DNA of 59,968 nt, from NCBI GenBank assembly GCA_013390945.1, contig JACAUC010000008.1, positions 1 to 59,968 on the forward strand. Direction: 5' to 3'. The notes under the pieces are model-generated. The model did not search any database, had not been told where the DNA came from, and worked only from the letters and a program-made list of their open reading frames with translations. Position numbers and translations under genes: made by a program. Positions 8,666-17,201 of this stretch are shown piece by piece; position 1 is the stretch's first letter; each line of letters opens with the position of its first letter. This stretch comes from Candidatus Chloroheliaceae bacterium. GTDB lineage: Bacteria; Chloroflexota; Chloroflexia; Chloroheliales; Chloroheliaceae.

Positions 8666-10321
8666 ATGCAAAGCGGTATACCTAGCGCATCTGAAGCAGA
8701 CGAATCTGATAATCCTTCCGCCGAACCTAAAGCCAATCTCTTAGCTGGTTGGAGGCGCAACTTAATCCAGTTCTTCTATAAATTACTGCCGGGGCAAAAC
8801 CTAGTGACGGATAACCACCAAAGGCAACAATATTTGCTGCGCCTGCTGATTAAGCTAGTGGGCTTACTATTTTTGCTTTCGCTTCCGGCTACCGCGTGGC
8901 TTGGTTTGTTAAAGGTAAACTATACTTACCTTGTTATTATTGGCTTTGTGATCTTGTCGGCTTGTTACTACCTGAATCGGCTCGGTCTGGTCTATCAATC
9001 GGGTTATCTCTTTCTGTTGTTGCTGGTCTTATTGTTGGGGGGTAGGGGGTTCCTAATACAACTACCACTGGTTAGTGAGATCGCTTGTTTTTTTGCTTTG
9101 AGTGGTTTGATTGTAGTATCCGGGCTATTGGTAAATGAGGTGGCCCCTTTGCTAGTGGCTTTGAGTGGTAGTGGCCTTTTTTTAGGTTACTTTCTGGGGC
9201 AAAACCGTTTAGGTGATTTATCGCCTGACGTGAAGCCTATCGTTATTCAAATTCTATTTTTTGGTATGGGCTTACACCTTATTATGGCAATCCTCGCTTG
9301 GGGTAATGCCCAAACCGTACAGCGATTATTGCTCAACTTGGCTTGGCAAAATGAAAAATTAATGAAATCTAACACACAATTAGGACACTACCTTGACATA
9401 AGTGTTAGTGCTGGTAATAGCATCTCTGATTTGGCCGAGGAACTCACCCTTATCAGCCATGGTCAGACCGAACGCGCCCAAAGCCAAGTACAATCGGTGA
9501 CCTTGGTTAGTTCTACTTTAGAGGAGTTAAGTAGCACCGCTGGGCAATTAGCCAATATTGCCGAACAAGTCTTTGGTGCCACTGAGAAGGCGTTGATGAC
9601 CGCCGAAAATGGTGGCTCAGCGGTTGGGGAGGGGATTGATGGTATTGAGACCTTGCGCCTTAAAGTAGAAGGCATTGCTTCGATTGTCTCTGAATTAAGC
9701 CACCAATCTAATCATATCGGTGAAATTGTGGAGCTAATCACCGAGTTAAGCGAAGAGACCAATTTGTTGGCCCTTAATGCTACCATAGAAGCCGCCGGTG
9801 CAGGCGAGTATGGGCGCAGATTTGCTGTAATTGCTGCTGAAGTGCAAAACCTTTCCAAGCGTGGTCGTGCTTCGGCCAAGGATGTGCAGCACATTTTGGG
9901 ACAAATTAAAAACTCGATCTCCAATACTCTAGTAGTGACGGAGCAAGGGTTGGAAGAGGCCCGACGTGTTGCGGGAGTGGCCTTAGAAGCAGGACAAGCG
10001 ATTGAACAGATTATAGAGACGGTCGAAAGTACTAACCATTTGGCTCGTCAGATTTACTTGACCACTCAGCAGCAAAAGAGTGCCACGGATCAAACAGTGG
10101 AGATGATCCGGCAAGTGGCGGGTGAAGCTCAAGAAGCGGTGGGTGGTGTCCAGAATGTCCTTATTGTGAGTAACCAGCTTAGTCAAACTGCTGCCAGCTT
10201 GCGCGACGAAGTGCATTCCACCCTTGTAGGAGGGATTTCTAATCCCGATAGGATTTCTAATCCCGATAGGATTTCTAATCCCGATAGGATTTCTAATCCC
10301 GATGGGATTTTAGAACAATGA
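8666..10321 (+). CDS. Membrane-anchored methyl-accepting chemotaxis-type signalling protein
   Basis: 551-residue receptor-like protein. After a polar N-terminus there are about six hydrophobic helices between residues 65 and 225, with very short loops, so sensing probably occurs in or near the membrane and not through a periplasmic domain. Residues ~255-520 form the long coiled-coil methyl-accepting domain. The signalling hairpin tip is clear (EETNLLALNATIEAAGAGE, then RRFAVIAAEVQNLSKR), so coupling to CheA/CheW is expected. The C-terminus carries four copies of a six-residue unit ISNPDR, encoded by an 18-bp tandem repeat. The stop codon overlaps the start of the MgtC-like gene (ATGA). The ATG at 8666 has GAGG about 11 nt upstream. 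The ligand is unknown, and no che genes are present in the window. Confidence 0.85.
   Translation: MQSGIPSASEADESDNPSAEPKANLLAGWRRNLIQFFYKLLPGQNLVTDNHQRQQYLLRLLIKLVGLLFLLSLPATAWLGLLKVNYTYLVIIGFVILSACYYLNRLGLVYQSGYLFLLLLVLLLGGRGFLIQLPLVSEIACFFALSGLIVVSGLLVNEVAPLLVALSGSGLFLGYFLGQNRLGDLSPDVKPIVIQILFFGMGLHLIMAILAWGNAQTVQRLLLNLAWQNEKLMKSNTQLGHYLDISVSAGNSISDLAEELTLISHGQTERAQSQVQSVTLVSSTLEELSSTAGQLANIAEQVFGATEKALMTAENGGSAVGEGIDGIETLRLKVEGIASIVSELSHQSNHIGEIVELITELSEETNLLALNATIEAAGAGEYGRRFAVIAAEVQNLSKRGRASAKDVQHILGQIKNSISNTLVVTEQGLEEARRVAGVALEAGQAIEQIIETVESTNHLARQIYLTTQQQKSATDQTVEMIRQVAGEAQEAVGGVQNVLIVSNQLSQTAASLRDEVHSTLVGGISNPDRISNPDRISNPDRISNPDGILEQ
10233..10304 (+). repeat. 18-bp tandem repeat, 4 copies, in-frame at the 3' end of the receptor gene
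   Basis: Unit GGATTTCTAATCCCGATA at 10233, 10251, 10269 and 10287, with only a terminal change in the last copy. It encodes ISNPDR repeats. Each copy holds a (G/A)GGATT-TCT-AATCCC palindrome, the same half-sites as in the 50-bp array at the right end of the window. Confidence 0.95.
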
Positions 10322-10860
10322 ATATGAGTTTTCTGAACGGTTGGCCGGTCGAAATAGATCTAACCCTCCGTTTGTTATTGGCCTATTTCTTGGGCGGAAT
10401 TATAGGTTGGGACCGAGAGCGGGATGGTCAAGCTGCTGGGCTACGTACTCATATGGTTGTAGCGGCGGGATCAGCGGGCTTTACACTACTCTTCATCTTT
10501 GGGTTTGTAGGGGTGGGAACTGGCACTGATGCGGCTCGTGCCGCCAGCCAGATTATTACCGGGATTGGCTTTTTGGGAGCCGGGGCAATTTGGCGCACCC
10601 ATAGCCAGGTGCGTGGTCTAACCACTGCGGCTGACCTGTGGGCAGTGGCCGCCATTGGTATGATGGCTGCCGTTGGGATGTGGTATCTGGCTTGTCTCCT
10701 AACTTTCCTGATCTTTATCACCTTACGCTTTGTACGGCCTACCGAGGAGGCTCTGCGGGCTAGGTTACTTCGTAAGCGAAAATCTTCAGAAATTTCTTCG
10801 GCAGCAACTTCTCCAATGAAGGCGGAAAAGGATAATTCTAAGCACAGCTCTGGTGATTAA
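10318..10860 (+). CDS. MgtC/SapB-family membrane protein
   Basis: 180 residues with a hydrophobic MgtC domain of about four or five helices. Family signatures are LLAYFLGGIIGWDRE (with the conserved Asp-Arg-Glu), AAGLRTHMVVAAGSAGF and ITGIGFLGAGAIWR, followed by GLTTAADLWAVAAIGM. MgtC proteins are linked to growth at low Mg2+ and can inhibit F-ATP synthase in pathogens. The role in this organism is unknown. The ~40-residue C-terminal tail is charged and lacks the ACT-like domain of longer homologues. Its ATG overlaps the TGA of the receptor gene, so the two are translationally coupled. A bulged stem-loop (GCTCTG...CAGAGC) spans the stop codon but has no T-tract. Confidence 0.9.
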   Translation: MNMSFLNGWPVEIDLTLRLLLAYFLGGIIGWDRERDGQAAGLRTHMVVAAGSAGFTLLFIFGFVGVGTGTDAARAASQIITGIGFLGAGAIWRTHSQVRGLTTAADLWAVAAIGMMAAVGMWYLACLLTFLIFITLRFVRPTEEALRARLLRKRKSSEISSAATSPMKAEKDNSKHSSGD

Positions 10861-11008
10861 AATCAGAGCGCCTCTTCTCAATTGTTCTCAGCAATTTCTC
10901 AGCAACTTCTAAGTATGAATTAAGCTTAGCCTGCTAATTTTTAATACAAGTACTAGTTAAACTAGCCACTCGGAAGAACCTTCCACCTCTGGTCGGTTCT
11001 AAAAAACC

Positions 11009-11074
11009 GGTATCTTTTCCATAGGTAAGGGTGTCTTGAACGCGCCTCCTACCCCTGATTTTGGAGAAGATACC
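11009..11074. repeat. Long inverted repeat upstream of the secreted protein gene
   Basis: GGTATCTTTTCC (11009-11020) pairs with GGAGAAGATACC (11063-11074) with one mismatch, enclosing about 42 nt. It lies 26-91 nt upstream of the ATG at 11100, most likely in the leader or promoter region. The right arm belongs to a recurring GAGAAGATAC-type motif seen elsewhere in the window. Confidence 0.6.
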
Positions 11075-11099
11075 AGAATCGAAATAGCAGGAGAATACT

Positions 11100-13283
11100 A
11101 TGTCAAAGAAGACTCACACTATTACGGTTGTTGCTGTTATAGTATTTTTGGCAATGGGGATTATTGGCACCTGTGCTGGCTATAAGGAGACCTCGCTGTT
11201 TGCAGCAGGGTCTTCCGCCCAGCAAGATACCACTAACCCGCCACCGCCACCGCGACCGCAGTCTTCGCCGCGACCGCAATCCTCGCCGCGACCGCAGTCT
11301 TCGCCGCCGCCATCCAACCAAGGCCAAAACCCAGGGGCAGATAGCACTCAATATACCCTCGAGCAGGCCATGAGTGACAATGCCCAGCTTTCTACCATTG
11401 CCTTCAGTGGACTGGCCTTTATTACGGGTAGCAGTGGTGCAGATACCTTTATGCCACCGGGAAAAGTGGCCGATTTCTTCGGTTTTCAGTATATGCGGGA
11501 TGTGGACACGGCAGGATATGGACACAATACCACCTTCCTTAGTCGCGTTGCCAACAACGTCCTTTATCTCTTGAATGACACGCAAAAGGCTAAACTGGTG
11601 GCACTGGCAAAGCAGCAGGCTCCACTTTATGTCAATTTTGCCTATAATCGTTTTCCCCTAATGAACGCTTTCCGTCGTAGCCTAACGGGAGATATTCCTA
11701 CTGGATCAACGGGCCTTAACAGTCAAGCGGTTTCAACCTATACGGCAGGACTCTATAAGACTGATGCGGATTTAAGCTATAACCGTGCCATAGTAGTCGG
11801 GGAGATCATAACCTCCTTTACCGACGAGCAAAAGGCATATTTAGCGAAAATGCAGTTCAATAACTACTTATCTTGGCCGGATGTAGCAGAGGATCAAAAC
11901 TTCAAGAAGAGTCTGACTAACGATGAATTTGTAGCGGTTATGACCTATGCCAGTGAGTTGTTTTCATGGTACAAGGGTGGTCTTGAGGCGGATGTCTACT
12001 TCTGCCCCGAACGGCATGGAACCTACTTTGGTGGTTTCTATATGAAGGATTATCCTGCGATGAATAATCCAGATTACTTCATAGGTACGGATATTACAGG
12101 AGAGAGCGGAAAAGCGTTTCTCAATACCCTTGATAGTGAGCAAAAGGCTTTGGTCACTGGCATTATCGAAGAGCAACGCGCGGCACTTAAAGAGATAGCC
12201 CAAATTAGAACGACAGTATCCACCGAACTGCGTAAAGCTATGGCGGGTGGGACGGTAGATAAAGCGAAGGTCTATTCTCTAATTGGACGCTATGGTGAAC
12301 TAGATGGTCAGATGTCGGCTCTATATGCTTCTCGGTTTTCGGCAGTCAATAAGACTCTTACCGAATCGCAACGGGCTACTCTGGTGAAACTGAGGAACCT
12401 TAGTGTAGTACCTCAAGGAGCCTATAAGTTTTCAACGCCAGTAGCGATGCCCGCAATACCAAATACTGATTTCATGTTTGGTGTGGGCAGTCTACCTCAA
12501 AATGTCGGTCAAACCACCGCACCTGAAAGCTTTGCGAATACAAATGACCTCAACAAGCCCGGGGCCAACACTGGGTCGCCTACGCCTGCTTCTGGAACCA
12601 ATCAGGGAACGCCTGCTTCTGGAACCAACACCGGAACGCCTGCCGCTGGAGCCAATTCGGAGAAATGCCTTACCGGGTCTCCGACAGGCAAAACGGTTTG
12701 TGGTGCATTTTATGACTACTGGAATAAAAATGGTGGCCTAAAGTATTTTGGCTGGCCGGTAAGTGATGTTTTTACGGAACAGAATGCCCAACCACCTGCT
12801 GGAGATGGTCAATCCTATCAAGTGCAGTACTTTGAACGGGCTAGAATGGAATCTCATCCCAAAAATCAACCTCCTTATGATATTTTGTTAGGGTTGCTTG
12901 GTTCTGAACAGTGGGCCTTATCACCCAATAAGAGCCCAACTGCTGCCCCGGCTCCTGGGGGTGAGAATGATTGTTTCTCTGTTCCTGGTTTCTCACCGCA
13001 GACTTGTGGCACTATCGGTCAGTACTGGAAAGTAAATGGTGGCTTAGCTAAATATGGAGGGCCAATTAGCAATATCTTCTATGAGCAGAATGCCCAACCG
13101 CCTGCTGGTGATGGTCTGGTTCATATCGTCCAATATTTCGAGCGGGCTAGATTTGAGTATCATGCTGAAGCAGCCGCCGATTATAAAATTCAGTTCGGCT
13201 TGATTGGTACAGAGCAATATCTAACTAAAACAGGGGGAACTAAACGTGTACCTGCCCCTGTAGCTTCGCCTAACGGTCTCTAA
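11100..13283 (+). CDS. Modular secreted protein with two C-terminal Chloroflexota-type 'YFERAR' repeats
   Basis: 727 residues. Residues 1-40 form a signal peptide or anchor. A Pro-rich linker with three RPQSSP units (18-bp DNA repeats) follows. Residues ~80-440 are a helical domain of unknown family in which four segments look like the Spy/CpxP LTxxQ motif (LNDTQKAKL, FTDEQKAYL, LDSEQKAL, LTESQRATL). It also contains CPERHGTYFGGFYMKD. Residues ~465-520 form a Gly/Thr/Pro/Ala linker. Two similar repeats of about 75 residues end the protein (about 525-605 and 625-715), each with Cys-Gly, YW-x-x-NGGL, a Trp/Gly-Pro-Ile/Val-Ser step, EQNAQPPAGDG and VQYFERAR. The repeats are a known but uncharacterised Chloroflexota type. 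An extracellular or surface role is inferred. An AGGAG-like Shine-Dalgarno (GCAGGAG) precedes the ATG. Confidence 0.75.
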   Translation: MSKKTHTITVVAVIVFLAMGIIGTCAGYKETSLFAAGSSAQQDTTNPPPPPRPQSSPRPQSSPRPQSSPPPSNQGQNPGADSTQYTLEQAMSDNAQLSTIAFSGLAFITGSSGADTFMPPGKVADFFGFQYMRDVDTAGYGHNTTFLSRVANNVLYLLNDTQKAKLVALAKQQAPLYVNFAYNRFPLMNAFRRSLTGDIPTGSTGLNSQAVSTYTAGLYKTDADLSYNRAIVVGEIITSFTDEQKAYLAKMQFNNYLSWPDVAEDQNFKKSLTNDEFVAVMTYASELFSWYKGGLEADVYFCPERHGTYFGGFYMKDYPAMNNPDYFIGTDITGESGKAFLNTLDSEQKALVTGIIEEQRAALKEIAQIRTTVSTELRKAMAGGTVDKAKVYSLIGRYGELDGQMSALYASRFSAVNKTLTESQRATLVKLRNLSVVPQGAYKFSTPVAMPAIPNTDFMFGVGSLPQNVGQTTAPESFANTNDLNKPGANTGSPTPASGTNQGTPASGTNTGTPAAGANSEKCLTGSPTGKTVCGAFYDYWNKNGGLKYFGWPVSDVFTEQNAQPPAGDGQSYQVQYFERARMESHPKNQPPYDILLGLLGSEQWALSPNKSPTAAPAPGGENDCFSVPGFSPQTCGTIGQYWKVNGGLAKYGGPISNIFYEQNAQPPAGDGLVHIVQYFERARFEYHAEAAADYKIQFGLIGTEQYLTKTGGTKRVPAPVASPNGL

Positions 13284-13298
13284 GATTGCTGGTAAATT

Positions 13299-13346
13299 GG
13301 TAGGGGTTGCAGGTTGGCCTATCGCCTAAACCTGTTGGCCCCTACC
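13299..13346. terminator. Inverted repeat between convergent genes (possible bidirectional terminator)
   Basis: GGTAGGGG (13299-13306) pairs with CCCCTACC (13339-13346). Inside it, GCAGGTTGG and CCTGTTGGC extend the pairing imperfectly. It sits between the secreted protein stop codon (13283) and the rhomboid stop codon (13376). There is no T-tract, so termination is only possible. It resembles the TAGGGG...CCCCTA type intergenic elements elsewhere in the window. Confidence 0.45.
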
Positions 13347-13375
13347 CCCAATTTTTTAGCTGATAAGTTTGTGGA

Positions 13376-14353
13376 TCAGGCCAATTTAGCGTTAAGGAAG
13401 AAGAAGAAGGCCACCACGATTAGGGCCAACCACGCTAGGGCAAAACCTAGCCAGAGCAGGTTATTATTATCACGTTGGGTTATCCGCAACCGTCGGTTGG
13501 GAGTTTGGGAAAAATCATAGAGGGGGCTACAAAGGTAGCCCAAGACCAGACCCCCCACCAACCCGCCACCATGCGCTAAATTATCTACGCCGGGTATTAG
13601 CAAGAGCAGGACGAAGTTAAGGGCAGCGGTGGCGAGCAGATTTTTTAAATAGCTACGCCCAAAGACCCCAAATTTGTCGCGTTGGCGTAAAAAATAACCG
13701 ATGGTTGCACCTAACAAACCAAAAATTGCGCCACTAGCTCCTACTGCCAGCACTTGATCGTGTAATCCATAGCTGGCGATACTGCCAGTTAGACCCGATA
13801 GGAAAAAGATCATCGTGTAACGCGCTGGGCCAAAGAGTGCCTCTAGTTGTTTGCCCAAGATGTAGAAATTAAGCCCATTAAGGAGAATGTGGATGGCGTT
13901 GGCATGTAGAAACATTACGGTAACTAATCGCCACCATTCTCCGCCCGTAACCAGTGGACTGTAGAGCGCTCCTAGCTTGACTAGCGTTTCGCTTGAAAAC
14001 TGATGGCTAAAGCTGATTCCTCCCCCATCTGCTACTATCGAAACTACATACATTATCGCAATCATGGCTAGTAGCGCGTAAGTAACCATTACGGTATGGA
14101 GTGGCAGTGGCAAAGGAGCTTCTTGTGGTGGTACTTCGGGAGTCCTCTCGCGCTGCTGTGCTTCTAACCAAGCCCGTGGGGGCGGTTCTTGAAATGAGGG
14201 AGGCGGGTTAGTGTAGTCGCCCGGATTAGGATTGGAGGTAGGGTAAGGATAATTAGAGGGTGGCTGGACTGACGAGGGGCGCGGATAGCCGGGATAGAGC
14301 GGTGAATACTCCTGATTCGCCTCTTTGTTCTCTTTGTCTGGTTCGTTAGTCAT
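13376..14353 (-). CDS. Rhomboid-family intramembrane serine protease
   Basis: Cleaves membrane-spanning substrates inside the bilayer. 325 residues. A cytoplasmic N-terminal extension of ~85 residues is rich in Pro, Tyr and Asn. The rhomboid core has six or more helices. Visible signatures are EWWRLVTVMFLHANAIHILLN, then the catalytic GASGAIFG (Ser about 207) and the catalytic His in NLAHGGGLVGG (about 261), giving the Ser-His dyad. The gene lies 3 nt downstream of selA, so it is in the same transcript. No functional link between them is obvious. Confidence 0.93.
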   Translation of the reverse strand: MTNEPDKENKEANQEYSPLYPGYPRPSSVQPPSNYPYPTSNPNPGDYTNPPPSFQEPPPRAWLEAQQRERTPEVPPQEAPLPLPLHTVMVTYALLAMIAIMYVVSIVADGGGISFSHQFSSETLVKLGALYSPLVTGGEWWRLVTVMFLHANAIHILLNGLNFYILGKQLEALFGPARYTMIFFLSGLTGSIASYGLHDQVLAVGASGAIFGLLGATIGYFLRQRDKFGVFGRSYLKNLLATAALNFVLLLLIPGVDNLAHGGGLVGGLVLGYLCSPLYDFSQTPNRRLRITQRDNNNLLWLGFALAWLALIVVAFFFFLNAKLA

Positions 14354-14356
14354 ATT

Positions 14357-15784
14357 TTACCTTGCTAATTGTTCTAAGGCAGCCAATAGAAGCTCTTCTT
14401 GTTCGGCTTGTACAGTGCGTGGGTCAAACAAGAGTGTTTCGCGTTCCACCCGTCCTATAATGGGCGGATGCTGATGGCGTAAGGCGGCGGTTAGGATTTT
14501 GGCACTTTGGCCTGTTGGCACGGGTAGGGCGAGCAAATAAGTTGGTAGGGTCTCTCCCGGCAGCGAACCACCACCTATCGCAGAAAGGCTCTCCAGCACC
14601 TTTGCACCCGGCCAGAGGTGTTCCAAGCGGCTACACCATTCGTGGGCCTGTTTTTCGATATTTGCTAAGGGATGTGAGATCATTTGCCAAGCCGGGATTT
14701 TAGTTTCGGCCTCATTTTTCAAGTAGTGTTGGAGTGTAACTTGCAAAGCGGCAATGGTCATTTTATCTACCCGCAAAGCCCTAGCTAGAGGGTGTTTTTT
14801 CAGTTGGTCAACCAATATCTTTTTTCCAGCAATCAATCCGGCCTGTGGGCCACCTAGCAATTTATCGCCACTAAAAGTAACAAGTTCTGCTCCAGCCTGA
14901 ATACTTTCTTGAACGGTGGGTTCGTGGGCCAGTCCGTAACGGGCGGTATCTATAAATGTGCCGCTTCCTAGATCATCTACTAGAATCAAGTCATTTTTGC
15001 TGGCTAGTTGGGCCATCTCTGCTAAGGGGGTGTTGTGGGTAAAGCCGATAATCTTGAAATTGCTGCTATGTACCCGCATAATTACGGCGGTCTGGGGTGT
15101 AATGGCGGCTGCATAATCGCTGAGATAGGTCTTGTTGGTAGTGCCTACCTCGATTAGCTTTGCGCCACTCTGGACCATTACATCAGGGATACGAAATGAG
15201 CCGCCGATTTCTATTGCCTGCCCTCGCGAAAGGATGACCTCGCGCTCTTTGGCAAAAGTTGAAAGTACCATAAAGACGGCGGCGGCGTTGTTGTTAACCA
15301 CCAGTGCCGCTTCGGAACCACACAACCTAGCCACTAGATCATTGAGGTGGCTCATACGGTTGCCGCGTTCACCACTTTCTAGGTCATATTCTAGGTTGTT
15401 AAATGAACGAGCAATGCGTTGGACGGCCAAGGCCGCTTCTTGGCTCAGGGGAGCGCGTCCTAGGTTGGTATGTAAAATTACGCCTGACGCATTAATAACT
15501 TCGCACAAGCTACCATTTAAGACTTCGCTTACCTCAGTTGCTACTTGTTTACCCAGAGCATCTAGCGTGAGCGTGGTGACATCGGATAAGCTACCATTCC
15601 GAACGGAGGCGCGTATTTGTCCCAGAATCTCACGAGCTAATTCCAGTACTAGTTCACGTGGAGAGCCTTCTTCAATTAAATTTTGCAAGATTTCGGCTCG
15701 CATTAGTTTATCTATACTTGGTAGACTGCGTAATAGGGAAGCCGCTTCAGGTGAAGTTTGACCATCCGAGATAATAGTTGACAT
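14357..15784 (-). CDS. selA: L-seryl-tRNA(Sec) selenium transferase
   Basis: PLP enzyme that converts seryl-tRNA(Sec) to selenocysteinyl-tRNA(Sec) using selenophosphate. 475 residues, usual length. The N-terminal domain starts LLRSLPSIDKLM, as in SelA. The core has INASGVILHTNLGRAPLS, VVNNNAAAVF, and the PLP-lysine motif TFSGDKLLGGPQAG (Lys about 308). The SGDKLLGGPQAG motif and the N-terminal domain argue against a simple SelA-like or D-glucosaminate-type paralogue. selB, selC and selD are not in the window. It starts with ATG, and the stop codon lies 3 nt from the rhomboid start. Confidence 0.93.
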   Translation of the reverse strand: MSTIISDGQTSPEAASLLRSLPSIDKLMRAEILQNLIEEGSPRELVLELAREILGQIRASVRNGSLSDVTTLTLDALGKQVATEVSEVLNGSLCEVINASGVILHTNLGRAPLSQEAALAVQRIARSFNNLEYDLESGERGNRMSHLNDLVARLCGSEAALVVNNNAAAVFMVLSTFAKEREVILSRGQAIEIGGSFRIPDVMVQSGAKLIEVGTTNKTYLSDYAAAITPQTAVIMRVHSSNFKIIGFTHNTPLAEMAQLASKNDLILVDDLGSGTFIDTARYGLAHEPTVQESIQAGAELVTFSGDKLLGGPQAGLIAGKKILVDQLKKHPLARALRVDKMTIAALQVTLQHYLKNEAETKIPAWQMISHPLANIEKQAHEWCSRLEHLWPGAKVLESLSAIGGGSLPGETLPTYLLALPVPTGQSAKILTAALRHQHPPIIGRVERETLLFDPRTVQAEQEELLLAALEQLAR

Positions 15785-15926
15785 AACTATCCAATCTGTA
15801 GTTTTTCAGAGAAGTCCTACTATTCTCTCAAAGAACCAATCTAAAATGTAGGGTTAATTGTACCGTCCGCGCTCTTTTGTGGCAAACACTCCGCTTTGTG
15901 ATGGCTTTCAAAAACCACCTATAGAC

Positions 15927-15961
15927 TTGACAATAATAAGGCAATGCTCTACCTTAGGTAG
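15927..15961 (+). promoter_or_regulatory. Possible promoter with overlapping palindromic operator upstream of the ferritin-like gene
   Basis: TTGACA at 15927-15932 is a perfect -35 hexamer. Seventeen nt downstream is only a weak -10 (TACCTT, 15950-15955), which coincides with the perfect palindrome CTACCT-T-AGGTAG (15949-15961). A weak -10 inside a palindrome suggests a regulated promoter. The regulator is unknown. The 315-nt gap between selA (15784) and the ferritin-like start (16100) shows nothing else I can name. Confidence 0.45.
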
Positions 15962-16099
15962 CATACTTGAAAGTACAACTTAATCTTAACCGTTCTAAGC
16001 ATTCCTGCCTTTTCAAAAATCACGCTACTCTTTAGCGAATTTTAGAATTAAGAATTAATATCTGTGCTATTCATTAAATCAATTAGAAAGGGAGACTAA

Positions 16100-17089
16100 A
16101 TGGCTGATACACCTGGAAAGAAAGCCACTGCCAACGAGGAGATTGTGGTCCTGCTTAAAGAGGATATGAAAGGCGAACACGCCGCTATTATCCAGTATTT
16201 GCAACATGCTTATAAGCTGAGCGAAGGTGAAATACCGACCGAGGTAGAAGGAATTGCTCGTGACGAGATGCGTCACTTTCGCTGGTTGGGTGAACAGGTG
16301 GTAGTGTTGGGGGGCAACCCGACGATGGAGCGCGATCCAATCTTCTTGGATACGCCCGAAGGTTTTGATTTGATGTTGTTGGATGTCGAAGCCGAAGACC
16401 GGGCGGTTGAGCAGTATGAGGCGCACCTAGCGGCGATAGATCACCCAAAAGTGCGACGGTTACTTGAGCGCATTTTGGTGGACGAACGTACCCACCGCTT
16501 AATGTTCAAGGATTTTGTAAAAGAATTAGGAGGCGACCCTAACAAAAAATTGAATCCGCCTGTTGGCCCTTGGAATCAGGATGGCAACGCATCCGCTCAA
16601 GATTTGGAAGTAAATAGCAAGGGTGAAACTATTTCCGCCAACCTAGAAGCCGAGAATCGCAACGATCATCCCCTAGTAAAGTTGCTGAATAATCGAGTGC
16701 GGCAGGAATATATGACGGTGATGACCTATTTGCACCGTTCGTTCGTTCGTTGGAACACCAACCCGGCTCTAAGCCGCAGCCTGCTTGAAGACCGGGCCAT
16801 TTGGCATATGACCCATCTGGGACACGTGGGTGAGGCAGTCGCGGGTTTGGGTGAGCGACCTGAAATGATTAGCTCACCCTTGCCAATGGTTCAAGCGGAG
16901 GTCAGCGACCGCGACTTTAGCCAGTGGGGTAAGGAGAACGAGACTCAATTAGTCGAGGATACCCTTCAACTACTCCAAAAATTGCTAAGAGCCGACGGCG
17001 AAGAACTGGAGGGCTTGGAACTTCAGCTTAAACGGGTAGAGAAGCACGACCGCTTTATGGAACAGCAATTCGAGGACGACCTAAACTAG
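16100..17089 (+). CDS. Double ferritin-like domain protein
   Basis: 329 residues with two ferritin-like four-helix domains. Domain 1 (about 10-150) has the metal-ligand pattern Glu-x-x-His on each helix pair: KGEHAAIIQYL, DEMRHFRWL, EDRAVEQYEAH and DERTHRLMF. This is consistent with a di-iron site. Domain 2 (about 185-329) has RQEYMTVMTYLHRSF and EDRAIWHMTHLGHVGEAVA, with fewer canonical ligands, so it may be degenerate. Related proteins include bacterioferritin-like and encapsulated-ferritin-like families. Iron storage or peroxide handling is inferred. The ATG has AAAGGGAG about 6 nt upstream. A regulated promoter is suggested at 15927-15961. Confidence 0.82.
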   Translation: MADTPGKKATANEEIVVLLKEDMKGEHAAIIQYLQHAYKLSEGEIPTEVEGIARDEMRHFRWLGEQVVVLGGNPTMERDPIFLDTPEGFDLMLLDVEAEDRAVEQYEAHLAAIDHPKVRRLLERILVDERTHRLMFKDFVKELGGDPNKKLNPPVGPWNQDGNASAQDLEVNSKGETISANLEAENRNDHPLVKLLNNRVRQEYMTVMTYLHRSFVRWNTNPALSRSLLEDRAIWHMTHLGHVGEAVAGLGERPEMISSPLPMVQAEVSDRDFSQWGKENETQLVEDTLQLLQKLLRADGEELEGLELQLKRVEKHDRFMEQQFEDDLN

Positions 17090-17130
17090 TTATTCCGGAG
17101 GTCTGTTGCTCTACTAGTTGATTTTCCCCT

Positions 17131-17161
17131 AAAAAAAACGGTTCGGTAGCACTACCGAACC
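17131..17161 (-). terminator. Rho-independent terminator of the small coiled-coil gene
   Basis: GGTTCGGTA-GCAC-TACCGAACC forms a perfect 9-bp stem with a 4-nt loop (17140-17161). On the minus strand it is followed by eight T residues. It lies 40 nt after the stop codon of the gene at 17202-17429, and also just past the ferritin-like gene on the other strand. Confidence 0.9.
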
Positions 17162-17201
17162 ATACTCCCAACAAGTCGGAAAATGCCGCTGGCTGAAGAA
17201 T

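Noticed and set aside
11103..11585. Minus-strand frame of 160 residues opposite the secreted protein
   Set aside because: Arg/Leu-rich shadow of the Pro/Arg repeat region. The plus-strand protein has a signal peptide, domains and a Shine-Dalgarno.
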